Source of the DNA: an uncultured Pelagibacteraceae bacterium
GTDB lineage: Bacteria > Pseudomonadota > Alphaproteobacteria > Pelagibacterales > Pelagibacteraceae
Assembly: GCA_902574525.1 (NCBI GenBank)
Contig: CACGNQ010000001.1
Location: 1-64,000, forward strand
Reading direction: 5' to 3'
Length of the DNA stretch: 64,000 nucleotides
Shown: positions 1 to 10,092 of the stretch, one piece after another
Position numbering within the stretch: the first letter of the stretch is position 1
How the letters are laid out: each line of letters opens with the position of its first letter
Translations under genes and position numbers: made by a program
Notes under the pieces: model-generated
The model's input: the letters and a program-made list of their open reading frames with translations, nothing else
What the model was told of the DNA's origin: nothing
Databases searched by the model: none

Positions 1-2
1 CT

Positions 3-479
3 CCACCCGAAGAAGTTTATAATAGAATTAAAGAGGAAAATAATAAAATTGGAAAAGCTAGGGCAATAAATTCTAATTTAGATTTCTTTAAAGATAAATT
101 TATAATGCCAGTTGAAGGAATTATTTCAGGAGTTTACGGAAGTCAGAGAATTTTAAATGGTAAACCAAAATGGCCACATTACGGAATAGACATTGCTGCT
201 AAAAAAGGAACAAAGATTAAAGCATCTGGTTCAGGAATTGTGACTATGGCGGAAAAAGATCTTTATTATACTGGAGGGACAATAATAATGGATCATGGTC
301 ATGGAATATCAACAATTTATTCTCATCTTGAATCAGTAAATGTCAATGTGGGAGATAAAATAGAAAAAGGAGAAATTATAGGAACAGTTGGTTCAACTGG
401 TAGATCAACGGGGCCACATTTAGATTTCCGTGTAAACTGGTTTCAAACTAGACTTGATCCTATGTCGATCTTAAATTAG
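3..479 (+). CDS. M23-family (LytM) metallopeptidase, C-terminal part; 5' end outside window
   Basis: Frame is open from base 3 (PPEEVYNRIKEENNKIGKA...) into the listed ORF; HYGIDIAAKKGTKIKASGSGIV and STGPHLDFRV are M23 motifs. Confidence 0.88.
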   Translation, partial: PPEEVYNRIKEENNKIGKARAINSNLDFFKDKFIMPVEGIISGVYGSQRILNGKPKWPHYGIDIAAKKGTKIKASGSGIVTMAEKDLYYTGGTIIMDHGHGISTIYSHLESVNVNVGDKIEKGEIIGTVGSTGRSTGPHLDFRVNWFQTRLDPMSILN

Positions 480-2255
480 TTAGACCGATTGTGTTTTCAT
501 ATCTTCTTTATTAATTCCAGCAACTTTTACTGGTTTTTTCATAGCATCTCTTCTGAATGGTTCACCTAATTCTTGATTTAATATTATTTCAATAAAAGTT
601 GTGATACCTTTTTTTTGATCTTCGCACGATTGTTTAATTGCCTTAGTGGTTTCTTCCATAGTTTTAACTGTTACACCTTTTAAACCACATGCGTTAGCAA
701 CTTTAGCATAACTTAATTCTGGATCTAATTCGGTTCCAACAAAATTGTCATCAAACCATAAAATTGAATTTCTTTTTTCCGCACCCCATTGGTAATTTCT
801 AAAAATTACCATTGTTATTGCTGGCCATTCTTTTCTAGCACATGAACTCATTTCATTCATACTTATTCCAAATGCTCCATCACCAGCAAAACCTATAACC
901 GGAGTTTCTGGGCAACCAATTTTTGCTCCAAGTATTGATGGAAAACCATATCCACAAGGACCGAATAATCCTGGCGCTAAATATTTTCTTCCCTCTTCGA
1001 AAGTTGGATATGCATTACCAATTGCGCAATTATTTCCAATATCACTTGAAATTATTGCACCAGTCGGTATTGCTTCCTGTATTGCCCTCCAAGCTTGCCT
1101 TGGTGACATTCTATCTTTATCTCTTTCTCTTGCTTCTTTATTCCAAACTGTGCCTGGGTCATCCTCTTCATGATCTAATCCAGTTAATGTTTGTAGCCAT
1201 GCAGATTTTGTTTTGTGAATTAAATTTTTTCTCTCTTCTCTACCATCATTTCCTGCATCTTTTGAAAGTTTGTCTGATATTTGTTTTGCAACCATTTTAC
1301 AATCTCCACAAATTCCAACAGTAACTTTTTTTGTTAAGCCTATTCTATCAGGATTCATATCTACCTGTATTATTGTTGCATTTTTTGGCCAATAATCAAT
1401 TCCGTATCCAGGCAATGTAGAGAATGGATTTAATCTTGTACCTAATGCTAGAACAACGTCAGCTTTGGAAATTAGTTGCATTGCTGCTTTTGAACCATTG
1501 TAACCTAGAGGTCCTACGGCAAGTGGATGACTGCCGGGAAAACTATCATTATGTTGATATCCATTGCAAACAGGTGCATCTAACCTTTCAGCTAATATTT
1601 TACATTCCTCTATCGCATTACCAATTACAACTCCTGCACCTGATAATATTACTGGAAATTTTGCTTTTGATAATATTGAAGCTGCTTTATTAACTGCCTC
1701 CTCTCCTCCTCCTTGTCTTTCAAATCTAACTATTGGAGGTAAGTCTATATCAATTACTTGTGTCCAGTAATCACGTGGGACATTAATTTGAGCTGGAGCA
1801 GATCCTCTAAAAGCTTTTTCAATCACTCTATTTAATACTTCTGCCATTCTAGATGGGTCTCTTACTTCTTCCTGGTAGCAAACCATGTCTTTAAATAAAT
1901 TCATTTGTTCAACTTCTTGAAATCCTCCTTGACCCATTGTTTTATTTGCAGCTTGAGGTGTTACAACAAGTAATGGTGTATGATTCCAATATGCAGTTTT
2001 AATTGGAGTAACTAAACCAGTTATACCTGGTCCATTTTGAGCTACCACCATCGACATTTTGCCGGTCGCTCTTGTATATCCATCAGCAATCAAACCGCCG
2101 TTAGTTTCATGTGCAACATCCCAAAAAGTAATCCCAGCTTTGGAGAATAAATCAGAAATGGGCATAAAAGCAGATCCTATTATTCCAAATGCATGTTCTA
2201 TACCGTGCATTTGCAATACTTTAATAAATGCTTCTTCTGTTGTCATTTTGGCCAT
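480..2255 (-). CDS. xsc: Sulfoacetaldehyde acetyltransferase (ThDP enzyme)
   Basis: 591 aa ThDP-fold enzyme with HETNGGLIADGYTRATGK and GPCGYGFPSILGAKIGCPETPVIGFAGDGAFGIS; strong Xsc character; next to suyAB and tauE-like genes. Confidence 0.93.
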   Translation of the reverse strand: MAKMTTEEAFIKVLQMHGIEHAFGIIGSAFMPISDLFSKAGITFWDVAHETNGGLIADGYTRATGKMSMVVAQNGPGITGLVTPIKTAYWNHTPLLVVTPQAANKTMGQGGFQEVEQMNLFKDMVCYQEEVRDPSRMAEVLNRVIEKAFRGSAPAQINVPRDYWTQVIDIDLPPIVRFERQGGGEEAVNKAASILSKAKFPVILSGAGVVIGNAIEECKILAERLDAPVCNGYQHNDSFPGSHPLAVGPLGYNGSKAAMQLISKADVVLALGTRLNPFSTLPGYGIDYWPKNATIIQVDMNPDRIGLTKKVTVGICGDCKMVAKQISDKLSKDAGNDGREERKNLIHKTKSAWLQTLTGLDHEEDDPGTVWNKEARERDKDRMSPRQAWRAIQEAIPTGAIISSDIGNNCAIGNAYPTFEEGRKYLAPGLFGPCGYGFPSILGAKIGCPETPVIGFAGDGAFGISMNEMSSCARKEWPAITMVIFRNYQWGAEKRNSILWFDDNFVGTELDPELSYAKVANACGLKGVTVKTMEETTKAIKQSCEDQKKGITTFIEIILNQELGEPFRRDAMKKPVKVAGINKEDMKTQSV

Positions 2256-2339
2256 AATTGAATCCTTAAAATTTATTATTTATAAATTTGAGTGATTAAT
2301 ATATAAGATCTCCTAAATTTCAAATAAGAAATCGTCACT

Positions 2340-2627
2340 ATGAATAATACAGACATAATTATACATGATGAAAAAGACAATGTTGGTGTTGTGGTTATTG
2401 AAAAAATAACCCCTAATCAGGATTGTAACTGTTGGATTATGGAAAACGACAAATCTGCAAAAATACAGTCTAAAAGCGAGATACCTTTAGGCCACAAAAT
2501 TGCTATGCTAGATTTAAAAGAAGGAGATGCAATATTAAAATACGGTCATGATATTGGTAAAGTAGTTAAAAATATTAAAAAAGGTGAACATGTGCATGTT
2601 CATAATGTAAAAACAAAAAAATGGTAA
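2340..2627 (+). CDS. suyA: (2R)-sulfolactate sulfo-lyase small (alpha) subunit, UxaA-SAF family
   Basis: 95 aa SAF-like domain, immediately followed by the large subunit. Confidence 0.85.
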   Translation: MNNTDIIIHDEKDNVGVVVIEKITPNQDCNCWIMENDKSAKIQSKSEIPLGHKIAMLDLKEGDAILKYGHDIGKVVKNIKKGEHVHVHNVKTKKW

Positions 2628-3796
2628 ATATGGAAATCCCAAAAAGTTTTTTAGGTTATAAAAGAGAAAATGGAAGAGCTGGTACAAGAAACCATGTAAT
2701 AATTTTACCAGTTGATGATATTTCAAATGCATGTGCTGAGGCAGTTGCAAACAATATTAAAGGAACGATTGCATTACCTCATTCTTACGGAAGACTTCAA
2801 TTTGGAGCTGATTTAGAATTACACTTTAGAACAATGATTGGCACAGGTAAAAATCCTAATGTTGCTGCAGTTATTGTAATTGGTATAGAACCTAAGTGGA
2901 CAAAAAGAATTGTTGATGCAATTGCGAAAACTGGAAAACCAGTGGAGGGATTCAGTATTGAAGGTGTTGGAGACATCGACACAATTGCTAAAGTATCAAA
3001 AAAGGCTCAAGAGTTTTCAATGTGGGCATCAGAAAAACAAAGAGAGGATTGTCCAATTAGTGATTTATGGATATCAGTTAAATGCGGAGAGTCAGACACA
3101 ACATCTGGTCTTGCCTCAAATCCAACAGTCGGAAATTTAATGGATAAACTCGAACCACTTGGTGTTCATTTATGTTTTGGTGAGACATCAGAATTAACTG
3201 GTGCTGAAAATGTTTGTGCTAAAAGAGGCAAAACACCTGAAGCAAAAGAAAAATTTTTGAAAACTTGGAATGCATATAATGATTTTATTTTAAAAGAGGC
3301 AACAGATGACCTTTCTGAAAGTCAACCAACAGCAGGAAATATTGCAGGCGGCTTAACTACAATTGAGGAAAAAGCATTTGGCAACTTTCAAAAAATTGGA
3401 TCAAGGCAATTTATTGATGTGTTAGAACCTGCAGAAGAACCTACCAAAGGTAAGGGTTTATATTTTATGGATACTTCTTCTGCTGCTGCAGAATGTGTTA
3501 CATTGCAAGCTGCTGGGGGGTTCAATATTCATTTATTCCCAACGGGACAAGGTAATATTATAGGTAATCCTATTGAGCCTGTTATTAAACTTACAGCAAA
3601 TCCTCTCACAGCAAAAACTATGGGTGAGCATATTGACGTCGATGTATCAAAAATACTTTCACGGCAAATGAACCTGGACCAAGCTGGGGATGAATTAATA
3701 AAATCAACTATAAGGGTTGCGAATGGAAGGCTTACTTGTGCAGAAGCTCTAGGTCACAAAGAATTTGTAATGACAAAACTTTATAGGAGCGCTTAA
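2621..3796 (+). CDS. suyB: (2R)-sulfolactate sulfo-lyase large (beta) subunit, UxaA/altronate dehydratase family
   Basis: [50 protein letters not shown]; start overlaps suyA stop (alternative start ATG at 2630). Confidence 0.88.
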   Translation: MVNMEIPKSFLGYKRENGRAGTRNHVIILPVDDISNACAEAVANNIKGTIALPHSYGRLQFGADLELHFRTMIGTGKNPNVAAVIVIGIEPKWTKRIVDAIAKTGKPVEGFSIEGVGDIDTIAKVSKKAQEFSMWASEKQREDCPISDLWISVKCGESDTTSGLASNPTVGNLMDKLEPLGVHLCFGETSELTGAENVCAKRGKTPEAKEKFLKTWNAYNDFILKEATDDLSESQPTAGNIAGGLTTIEEKAFGNFQKIGSRQFIDVLEPAEEPTKGKGLYFMDTSSAAAECVTLQAAGGFNIHLFPTGQGNIIGNPIEPVIKLTANPLTAKTMGEHIDVDVSKILSRQMNLDQAGDELIKSTIRVANGRLTCAEALGHKEFVMTKLYRSA

Positions 3797-3797
3797 T

Positions 3798-4181
3798 TTA
3801 AATTGAGGATTTAATAGCTTTATAAATTTCTTCTCTGCTAATTTCACCAATGCTTCTATAAACTTCTTTATTGTCTTTAAAAATTAACAAAGTGGTTTGA
3901 TACTGTACCTTAAGTAAGTCTGATATTTCTCGATTAGTAATTTCAAATGTAAAATATTCAATATTGTCAAAATCATTCTTTACTTTATTTAAAACTTTCA
4001 TTTGACTAGCACAAGAATTACAATATTTTATCCAAGAACTAACAACTACAACTTTACCCTCTGATTGAGCTTTTTGAAATAATTCATTGTCAAAAGTTGT
4101 TTTTTTTTCTAAAGCATTGGCACTAAATGAAATTATTAAAAATAAAATTGTAAATATTTTTTTCATCTCAATTTTTAACAT
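3798..4181 (-). CDS. Exported thioredoxin-fold protein
   Basis: N-terminal signal-like segment, WIKYCNSCASQMK (CxxC) and thioredoxin-like C-terminal half. Confidence 0.65.
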   Translation of the reverse strand: MLKIEMKKIFTILFLIISFSANALEKKTTFDNELFQKAQSEGKVVVVSSWIKYCNSCASQMKVLNKVKNDFDNIEYFTFEITNREISDLLKVQYQTTLLIFKDNKEVYRSIGEISREEIYKAIKSSI

Positions 4182-4200
4182 ATTACTTATAATTTCAAAT

Positions 4201-5304
4201 CTACTTTAATGAAGCAGGTGGTGCTTTAGGTATAAATTTTTGCTTAAATTTTGAGAGAAATCTTCTCATTATTGCAGCTCCAATTCCAAGACCAAGAGCT
4301 AATACAATTGAAAACATTCCATATAAAAACGGAACATTTATTGATAGATCTCTTACAAATTGCGCTACAGGCCCAAGTGCAATATTTCCATTATTTTGAA
4401 CTTCTTTAATTGTTTCCTCAGCGAAAAACGTATCATACGCAATTGCTATTCCAACCAATAGTAGTAATACTGCTAATATTGTTTTAAATTCTGAACTGTC
4501 AACTTTTTCACCAATTTTTTGTCCTATTTGAACACCAATAATCGAGCCTAATATTAATACTACAACTAAAATCAAATCTATTGTTCCATAATTAAATGCG
4601 TGCAATACAGTAACAATTGCACTTACAAAAATTGTAACAAATAAAGAGGTTCCTGGAATTAATTTTGTTGGCATTCCTATAATATAAATCATTGCTGGTA
4701 CTAAAATAAAAGCTCCACCAACTCCCATAATTGCAGCAATAAATCCTACAATTAACCCAATTATTATCGGTGTAAATGCGCTCTCATAAAGTTTTGATTT
4801 TTTAAACCTCATTCTAAATGGAAGGCCATGTATCCAGTAATGTTCGTGTAATTTTTTTTTTTGAACTATTTTTTTTCTAGCTCTATCTAATTCTGTTACC
4901 CCTTGTACTAACATAAGGGTACCTATAATTGCTAAAATATACATATACGCTAAAGATATAACTATATTTATTTTACCGATGTCTTTAAAATATGTGAATG
5001 TTGCTATTCCCGCAACCGTACCAACAGCTCCTCCAACCACAATCATTAATCCCATTTTGTAATCTAATGTACCTTTAAACCAATGTGTTGTTGAACCAGA
5101 TATTGACGTTCCTAAGATATTATTTGCTTCATTGGGCACTGCATAAGTAGGGGGTACTCCCATAAAAATTAAAAATGGTGTCATCAAAAAACCTCCGCCA
5201 ACACCAAACAATCCTGACAAAACTCCAACTACTAGGCTAAGCAAAAATACTAAAGGTAAGCTTATATAAACTTCTGCTATTGGAAGAAAATATTCCATAA
5301 ACAC
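4201..5304 (-). CDS. TauE/SafE-family (DUF81) transporter, putative sulfite/organosulfonate exporter
   Basis: Two repeats of GLFGVGGGFLMTPFLIFMG / AAIMGVGGAFILVPAMIYIIG. Confidence 0.88.
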   Translation of the reverse strand: MFMEYFLPIAEVYISLPLVFLLSLVVGVLSGLFGVGGGFLMTPFLIFMGVPPTYAVPNEANNILGTSISGSTTHWFKGTLDYKMGLMIVVGGAVGTVAGIATFTYFKDIGKINIVISLAYMYILAIIGTLMLVQGVTELDRARKKIVQKKKLHEHYWIHGLPFRMRFKKSKLYESAFTPIIIGLIVGFIAAIMGVGGAFILVPAMIYIIGMPTKLIPGTSLFVTIFVSAIVTVLHAFNYGTIDLILVVVLILGSIIGVQIGQKIGEKVDSSEFKTILAVLLLLVGIAIAYDTFFAEETIKEVQNNGNIALGPVAQFVRDLSINVPFLYGMFSIVLALGLGIGAAIMRRFLSKFKQKFIPKAPPASLK

Positions 5305-5339
5305 TAACTATTCCTCAAAAATATTAAAGTCAACAATTC

Positions 5340-5690
5340 TTAAAAAATAGTTGCTCCAAATACTTTGACTAAACCATCTTCTTCTCCAAGAACTAGTCTA
5401 CCTAAAAATTCTCCAGAAATTTTTGTACTTTTTTGCTTATATAAAACAGTAATATATAAACCTCTTCTAAGGCAACCGAATGCTTTGTATTCATCTGATA
5501 AAGTTGAAATTAAATCATTGCTTGCCCATTGTTTTCCAAGTTCGACTTCGTTTGCGCCATAAAGCATTTGAGATGAAAAATCTTTTGTGAAACCTCCATA
5601 ATCTTTCATATTGGAGGATTTAACTAAATTTGCCCAAATAGGATTGGCTATTTCGATGATTTCGTTATCTGCTTTCTCAAGAAGACTCAT
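5340..5690 (-). CDS. Conserved-looking protein of unknown function in the apr/tauE block
   Basis: 116 aa ORF on the same strand with short spacers to tauE-like and aprA genes. Confidence 0.75.
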   Translation of the reverse strand: MSLLEKADNEIIEIANPIWANLVKSSNMKDYGGFTKDFSSQMLYGANEVELGKQWASNDLISTLSDEYKAFGCLRRGLYITVLYKQKSTKISGEFLGRLVLGEEDGLVKVFGATIF

Positions 5691-5696
5691 TAAACT

Positions 5697-7553
5697 TTAA
5701 GAAGCTTCTTTTTTTTCTTTTTCGTCAATTATGTGATAGACAGGCATCTTTTCTAAAGAAAATTTACCTGTTTTTGGATCCCTTCTTGAAACAGTTAAGC
5801 AGTGCCAGTTTTCATCATCGAGTTTCATATGATCACCTCTATAATAGTAACCAGGCCAACGAGTTTCTTTTCTGAAAAGAGTATGTTCAGTTACACATTG
5901 AGAAGTAACGGTTCTATGTTTCAACTCCCATGCTCTCATTAACTGATGATAATCTTCAGCACCAACATTTTCTAAATCTTCTTGTAACCAATCTAGTAGC
6001 TCAAGACCCTTTTTAAGTAAATTTCCATTGGTCATATAATTCACTGAAATACCACCAACATATTCATCCATAATTTTTTGTAATCTTTGTAGACCTTGTA
6101 TTGGAGAAATGTAGCTCGGAGAAACTGTACCTCCAGTTATTTCATTCCGTCCAACAGTATAGTTATCTAGAGGTTTATAAATCATTTCCTTAAAGTCCTC
6201 ACATTGCTTATCACTAACTTTTATATTATTAGCCTTCTGTTCTTCTATATATTTTACTGCAGCTTTTGCGGCTAATCTACCTTCAGTAAATGATCCTGAA
6301 GAAAATTTGTGTGCACTACCTCCAACTGTATCACCTGCTCCGAAAAGACCGTCTACCGTAGTCATTCTGTTATAACCCCAAAAATATTCTGGTGGTGATA
6401 AGTCTTCAGGTCCACTTACCCATGCTCCGGAACAAGTTGCGTGAGATCCCATTACATATGGTTCTGAAGTTGTTAATTCAGGATTTGTATATTTTGGATC
6501 TATATTTTGTGATGCCCAAACTACTGCTTGGCCTACTGTCATACCAAGAAAGTTCTCCCATCCTACTGTTTCTAAATGTGGATCTTGGAAAGCTTCTTTA
6601 GTAACCATGTGTATAGGACCACCACCTGCCATTACTTCTTGAACAAATGCGTGATTTCTTAAACATGTGGGTGTTGGATGATGATCAATATATTCTCCTA
6701 CAAGCTCTTTCGTTTGATTATACCATTTTTTCTCATAGTTTTCTCCGTTTGCATTTTGTGTATAAGTTTTTAAATGAAGGAAATAAGCTCCTACGGGACC
6801 ATAGCCATCTTTGAAACGGCACAATACTATTCTATTTTCCATTTGAGTCATTTTTGCACCAGCCTGTATTGGTAATGCATAAGCCGATCCATTACTCCAA
6901 GGAGCATACCAAGTTCTTCCCATGCCTTCTCCAACAGCTCTAGGTTTAAATATATGCGAAGCTCCTCCTGCTGCAACGATTACAGTTTTAGATTTAAATA
7001 CGTAGTAGTCACCAGTTCTCATATTAAATCCAACTGCTCCTCCTACTCTATTTTCATTTGTTTCATCCATTAATAAATGAGTTATCATTATTCTATTATA
7101 AATTTTATCTGCGGATTTTTTTGCTGCCTCAGCTACAATTGGTTTATAACTTTCTCCGTGAATCATTATTTGCCACTTACCTTCTCTTTGGTATCGACCT
7201 GTTTGTTTATTTTTCATCATCGGAAGTCCCCATTCATCAAACATGTGAACTGTTGAGTCAACGTGACGAGCCATGTCGTATCCTAGATCTTCTCTCACTA
7301 ATCCCATTAAATCATTTCTTGCATAACGAACATGATCTTCCGGTTGATTTTCGCCCCACTGCATCCCCATGTAACAGTTAATTGCGTATAATCCTTGTGC
7401 AACCGCACCACTCCTATCTATATTGGCTTTTTCAACACATATAATTTTTAGATCTCTGCCCCAGTGTCTAGCTTCAAAAGTAGCACCTGTACCAGCCATT
7501 CCTCCGCCGACAACTAAAACATCACACTCTTCAATAATAGTTTTTCTAGCCAT
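5697..7553 (-). CDS. aprA: Adenylylsulfate reductase alpha subunit (flavoprotein)
   Basis: 618 aa FAD protein; CDVLVVGGGMAGTGATFEARHWG, HPTPTCLRNHAF, HATCSGAWVSGPEDLSPPEYFWGYNRMTTVDGLFGAGD. Confidence 0.95.
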   Translation of the reverse strand: MARKTIIEECDVLVVGGGMAGTGATFEARHWGRDLKIICVEKANIDRSGAVAQGLYAINCYMGMQWGENQPEDHVRYARNDLMGLVREDLGYDMARHVDSTVHMFDEWGLPMMKNKQTGRYQREGKWQIMIHGESYKPIVAEAAKKSADKIYNRIMITHLLMDETNENRVGGAVGFNMRTGDYYVFKSKTVIVAAGGASHIFKPRAVGEGMGRTWYAPWSNGSAYALPIQAGAKMTQMENRIVLCRFKDGYGPVGAYFLHLKTYTQNANGENYEKKWYNQTKELVGEYIDHHPTPTCLRNHAFVQEVMAGGGPIHMVTKEAFQDPHLETVGWENFLGMTVGQAVVWASQNIDPKYTNPELTTSEPYVMGSHATCSGAWVSGPEDLSPPEYFWGYNRMTTVDGLFGAGDTVGGSAHKFSSGSFTEGRLAAKAAVKYIEEQKANNIKVSDKQCEDFKEMIYKPLDNYTVGRNEITGGTVSPSYISPIQGLQRLQKIMDEYVGGISVNYMTNGNLLKKGLELLDWLQEDLENVGAEDYHQLMRAWELKHRTVTSQCVTEHTLFRKETRWPGYYYRGDHMKLDDENWHCLTVSRRDPKTGKFSLEKMPVYHIIDEKEKKEAS

Positions 7554-8023
7554 TAATAGTAAACACCTTTTTTGAAAGCGCTTTTTTCAACTTTTGGTAA
7601 ATCTTTGTTTGTATTTAAACCATGTGGTTCATTATATAAAATCTGTGAATTAATTTCACCTTGATTAGGTTTGTCACCCTCTGCAAGCTTCGGAATAAAT
7701 TTTCCCCATGGCTTGGTAGTGATTGGTGATACAAAGTTTTTTTCTGTGCCGTTTCTAAATTTTATTTTCCAGGAGATTGTTCCTTTCTCTTCTTCTCTTC
7801 TAACTCTTACGCTATGACCCATGGGTGCAAAGTCTGCATAACCCCTAACATCAATTGCATGGTTTGGACAAGCTTTGACACAAGAGTAGCATTCCCAACA
7901 AAAATTTGGTTCAATATTTTTTGCTCTTCTTATCGTTTCATCGATATGCATTATATCAGATGGGCATATATCCACGCAGTGGCCACATCCATCGCATCTA
8001 GTCATATAAACAAATGTTGACAT
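7553..8023 (-). CDS. aprB: Adenylylsulfate reductase beta subunit (2x[4Fe-4S])
   Basis: MTRCDGCGHCVDICPSDIMHID and CWECYSCVKACPNHAIDVRGYADFAPMG; overlaps aprA start. Confidence 0.95.
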   Translation of the reverse strand: MSTFVYMTRCDGCGHCVDICPSDIMHIDETIRRAKNIEPNFCWECYSCVKACPNHAIDVRGYADFAPMGHSVRVRREEEKGTISWKIKFRNGTEKNFVSPITTKPWGKFIPKLAEGDKPNQGEINSQILYNEPHGLNTNKDLPKVEKSAFKKGVYY

Positions 8024-8048
8024 ATTTTATTTCCTTTTCTTTATCATA

Positions 8049-8849
8049 TTAATAATGTTTTGGCTCTTCTCTTTTTATTCCGAGGCCAAATTGCTCAGGT
8101 GCATCTGCTTCGGGTGGTAAATTATCTCTTGAACCATCTGCTTCAGCTAAATTTTTCTGAAGAGCTGCTCCTGGTTTATAAAACATATGCGCAAATTTTG
8201 ACCAATAAACTCCTCCAAATAAAACTAAATTTGATACGATGAAAAAAACTAAAAATACTTTGTCATCCCACCTACCTTGTAAATTTGCAGATTGAAGAAA
8301 TGACCAAACTAACCCAAAAAATGATGAGCTTACTAAGGCAAGCACAAATAAATCAGCTTTAATTATCCTATACCAAGGATGAGCTTCTGAATAGACATCC
8401 ACTCTTAAAAAAAACCAAAACCATGATCCTCCTAAAACTGTCATCAGAGCACCAATATGCCAAATTACTGGCCAAGCAGCAGGAGTAATTGAGGAAGGAT
8501 TAGAGTAAAAAAAAATCATTACAACTGAAGCTACCCAAAACAAGATTGTTCCATACATTCCCATGACATGTGCTAATCTTCTTTTTCCAGCGCCTAATTC
8601 TGAAGTAGTCGCAATATCACTTGCAATTGTTTTTGATATAACAGATATCCTTTCACCAGTAGTTAATGATTTTGTTGCTGATTTTTTTGCTTTTTTTGCA
8701 TTATTAAAAAAATATTTAACATTTTTCTTATGGATGATGTCCATAAGAGTGCCAATAACAATTAAAAGTCCCATAAGAATTACAAAAGACTGCATGAATA
8801 TGGGGGAAATACTCCCAGCTAAAATAGAAAATGGATTATTAACAAGCAT
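8049..8849 (-). CDS. aprM: Integral membrane protein, putative Apr membrane anchor (AprM-like)
   Basis: 266 aa multi-TM protein directly upstream of aprBA in the same operon. Confidence 0.72.
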   Translation of the reverse strand: MLVNNPFSILAGSISPIFMQSFVILMGLLIVIGTLMDIIHKKNVKYFFNNAKKAKKSATKSLTTGERISVISKTIASDIATTSELGAGKRRLAHVMGMYGTILFWVASVVMIFFYSNPSSITPAAWPVIWHIGALMTVLGGSWFWFFLRVDVYSEAHPWYRIIKADLFVLALVSSSFFGLVWSFLQSANLQGRWDDKVFLVFFIVSNLVLFGGVYWSKFAHMFYKPGAALQKNLAEADGSRDNLPPEADAPEQFGLGIKREEPKHY

Positions 8850-8928
8850 TTTGAAATTATACCCCTTTTTTGAAATATTTTTAGTACAGATGATCTAATA
8901 GATCAACTGCATAAATGGACTTCTTTCA

Positions 8929-9327
8929 TTAAGATTTTCTTATATAATGTTGTTTTAAGGGTATTACTCCACGAACACCCCCTTGCGGGTTATCAACATC
9001 GCCTTTTCTTCTGGGAATCACATGAATATGACAATGCATTATTGTTTGACCAGATATTAAACCAGCATTTGTGCCAATATTAAAGCCTTTAACAAATTTA
9101 TCCTTTTTTTCTATCACAGCTTTAACATGACGGATAATTTCATAACAGGAAACTAATTCATTTTCTTTTAATTCAAAAAAATCAGAAATATGTCTCTTTG
9201 GTATAATCAAACTATGAAACTTTGAAACAGGGTACGAGTCGTAGCTTGCATACGCATAGTCATTTTCAAAAATAATATTTTTTTTATCAATTTTACAAAA
9301 AATACAGGGGTTGTTTGGATTGCTCAT
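8929..9327 (-). CDS. HIT-family hydrolase
   Basis: CIFCKID N-terminus and HCHIHVIPRRKGD HIT motif. Confidence 0.92.
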   Translation of the reverse strand: MSNPNNPCIFCKIDKKNIIFENDYAYASYDSYPVSKFHSLIIPKRHISDFFELKENELVSCYEIIRHVKAVIEKKDKFVKGFNIGTNAGLISGQTIMHCHIHVIPRRKGDVDNPQGGVRGVIPLKQHYIRKS

Positions 9328-9333
9328 AGATTA

Positions 9334-10092
9334 TTAATTTAACTTACGTAATGCTCTTTTATAGATTTTATTCAATTTAACATACATTTTTTTATTTTTT
9401 CTTTTCCAATTAATTGATGGTATCTCTGATACCGATGTAACACCTTTTCCTGATCCAATTAATAATATTTCACTGTACTCGTCCATTTTGTTAATAAAGA
9501 TATTTTTATTTTTAATTTTAATAGATTTATTAAAATATTTATAAGTAACTCCCTTATAAAAATTTTTATATGGAGAAAAAATTTCGTTTTTTTTTATTAA
9601 AAATAGATTTGACGTACCTGTTTCTAATATTTGGTTTTTATAACATAATACTAAATCATTTTTTGTTGCATCATACTTTCCTAGTTCCTTTAAAATTTTA
9701 CCATATTTAAGATTTTTTAACTGAGGATCAACTCGTTTATGTTTTAACAATCTCAAATAAAAATTTTTGTGAGGTTTAAGTCTTCTTCGTAGAGAAATCG
9801 ATATAAAATTTTTATTACATGCGACTCTCAATAAATGATCGTATTTAATTTTTTTTTTTAAAGAATTTTTTACCAAATAATTTATATTTTGCCTTATATT
9901 ACTTTGATACAAGTTATAAATTTTCAATGATTTTATTAAATTATTAATATGTTCTTTATACAAAAAAATCTTTGGTGATTTTCCAATGACTCTCATAGTT
10001 GTAAATATCCCGTAGGAATCCCATAAATCTCTGAAACTAACTTCTTTCAAGTTTTTATGCAGATAAGATTTTTTTAATAATAGTTTTACCAT
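9334..10092 (-). CDS. pabC: Class IV aminotransferase, probable aminodeoxychorismate lyase
   Basis: TGTSNLFLIKKNEIFSPYKN...GVT motif region; follows pabB-pabA on the same strand; start overlaps pabA end. Confidence 0.75.
   Translation of the reverse strand: MVKLLLKKSYLHKNLKEVSFRDLWDSYGIFTTMRVIGKSPKIFLYKEHINNLIKSLKIYNLYQSNIRQNINYLVKNSLKKKIKYDHLLRVACNKNFISISLRRRLKPHKNFYLRLLKHKRVDPQLKNLKYGKILKELGKYDATKNDLVLCYKNQILETGTSNLFLIKKNEIFSPYKNFYKGVTYKYFNKSIKIKNKNIFINKMDEYSEILLIGSGKGVTSVSEIPSINWKRKNKKMYVKLNKIYKRALRKLN

Noticed and set aside
923-1693. Plus-strand ORFs (133 and 89 aa) opposite xsc
   Set aside because: Antisense shadow ORFs with Leu/His-rich low-complexity translation; xsc is unambiguous
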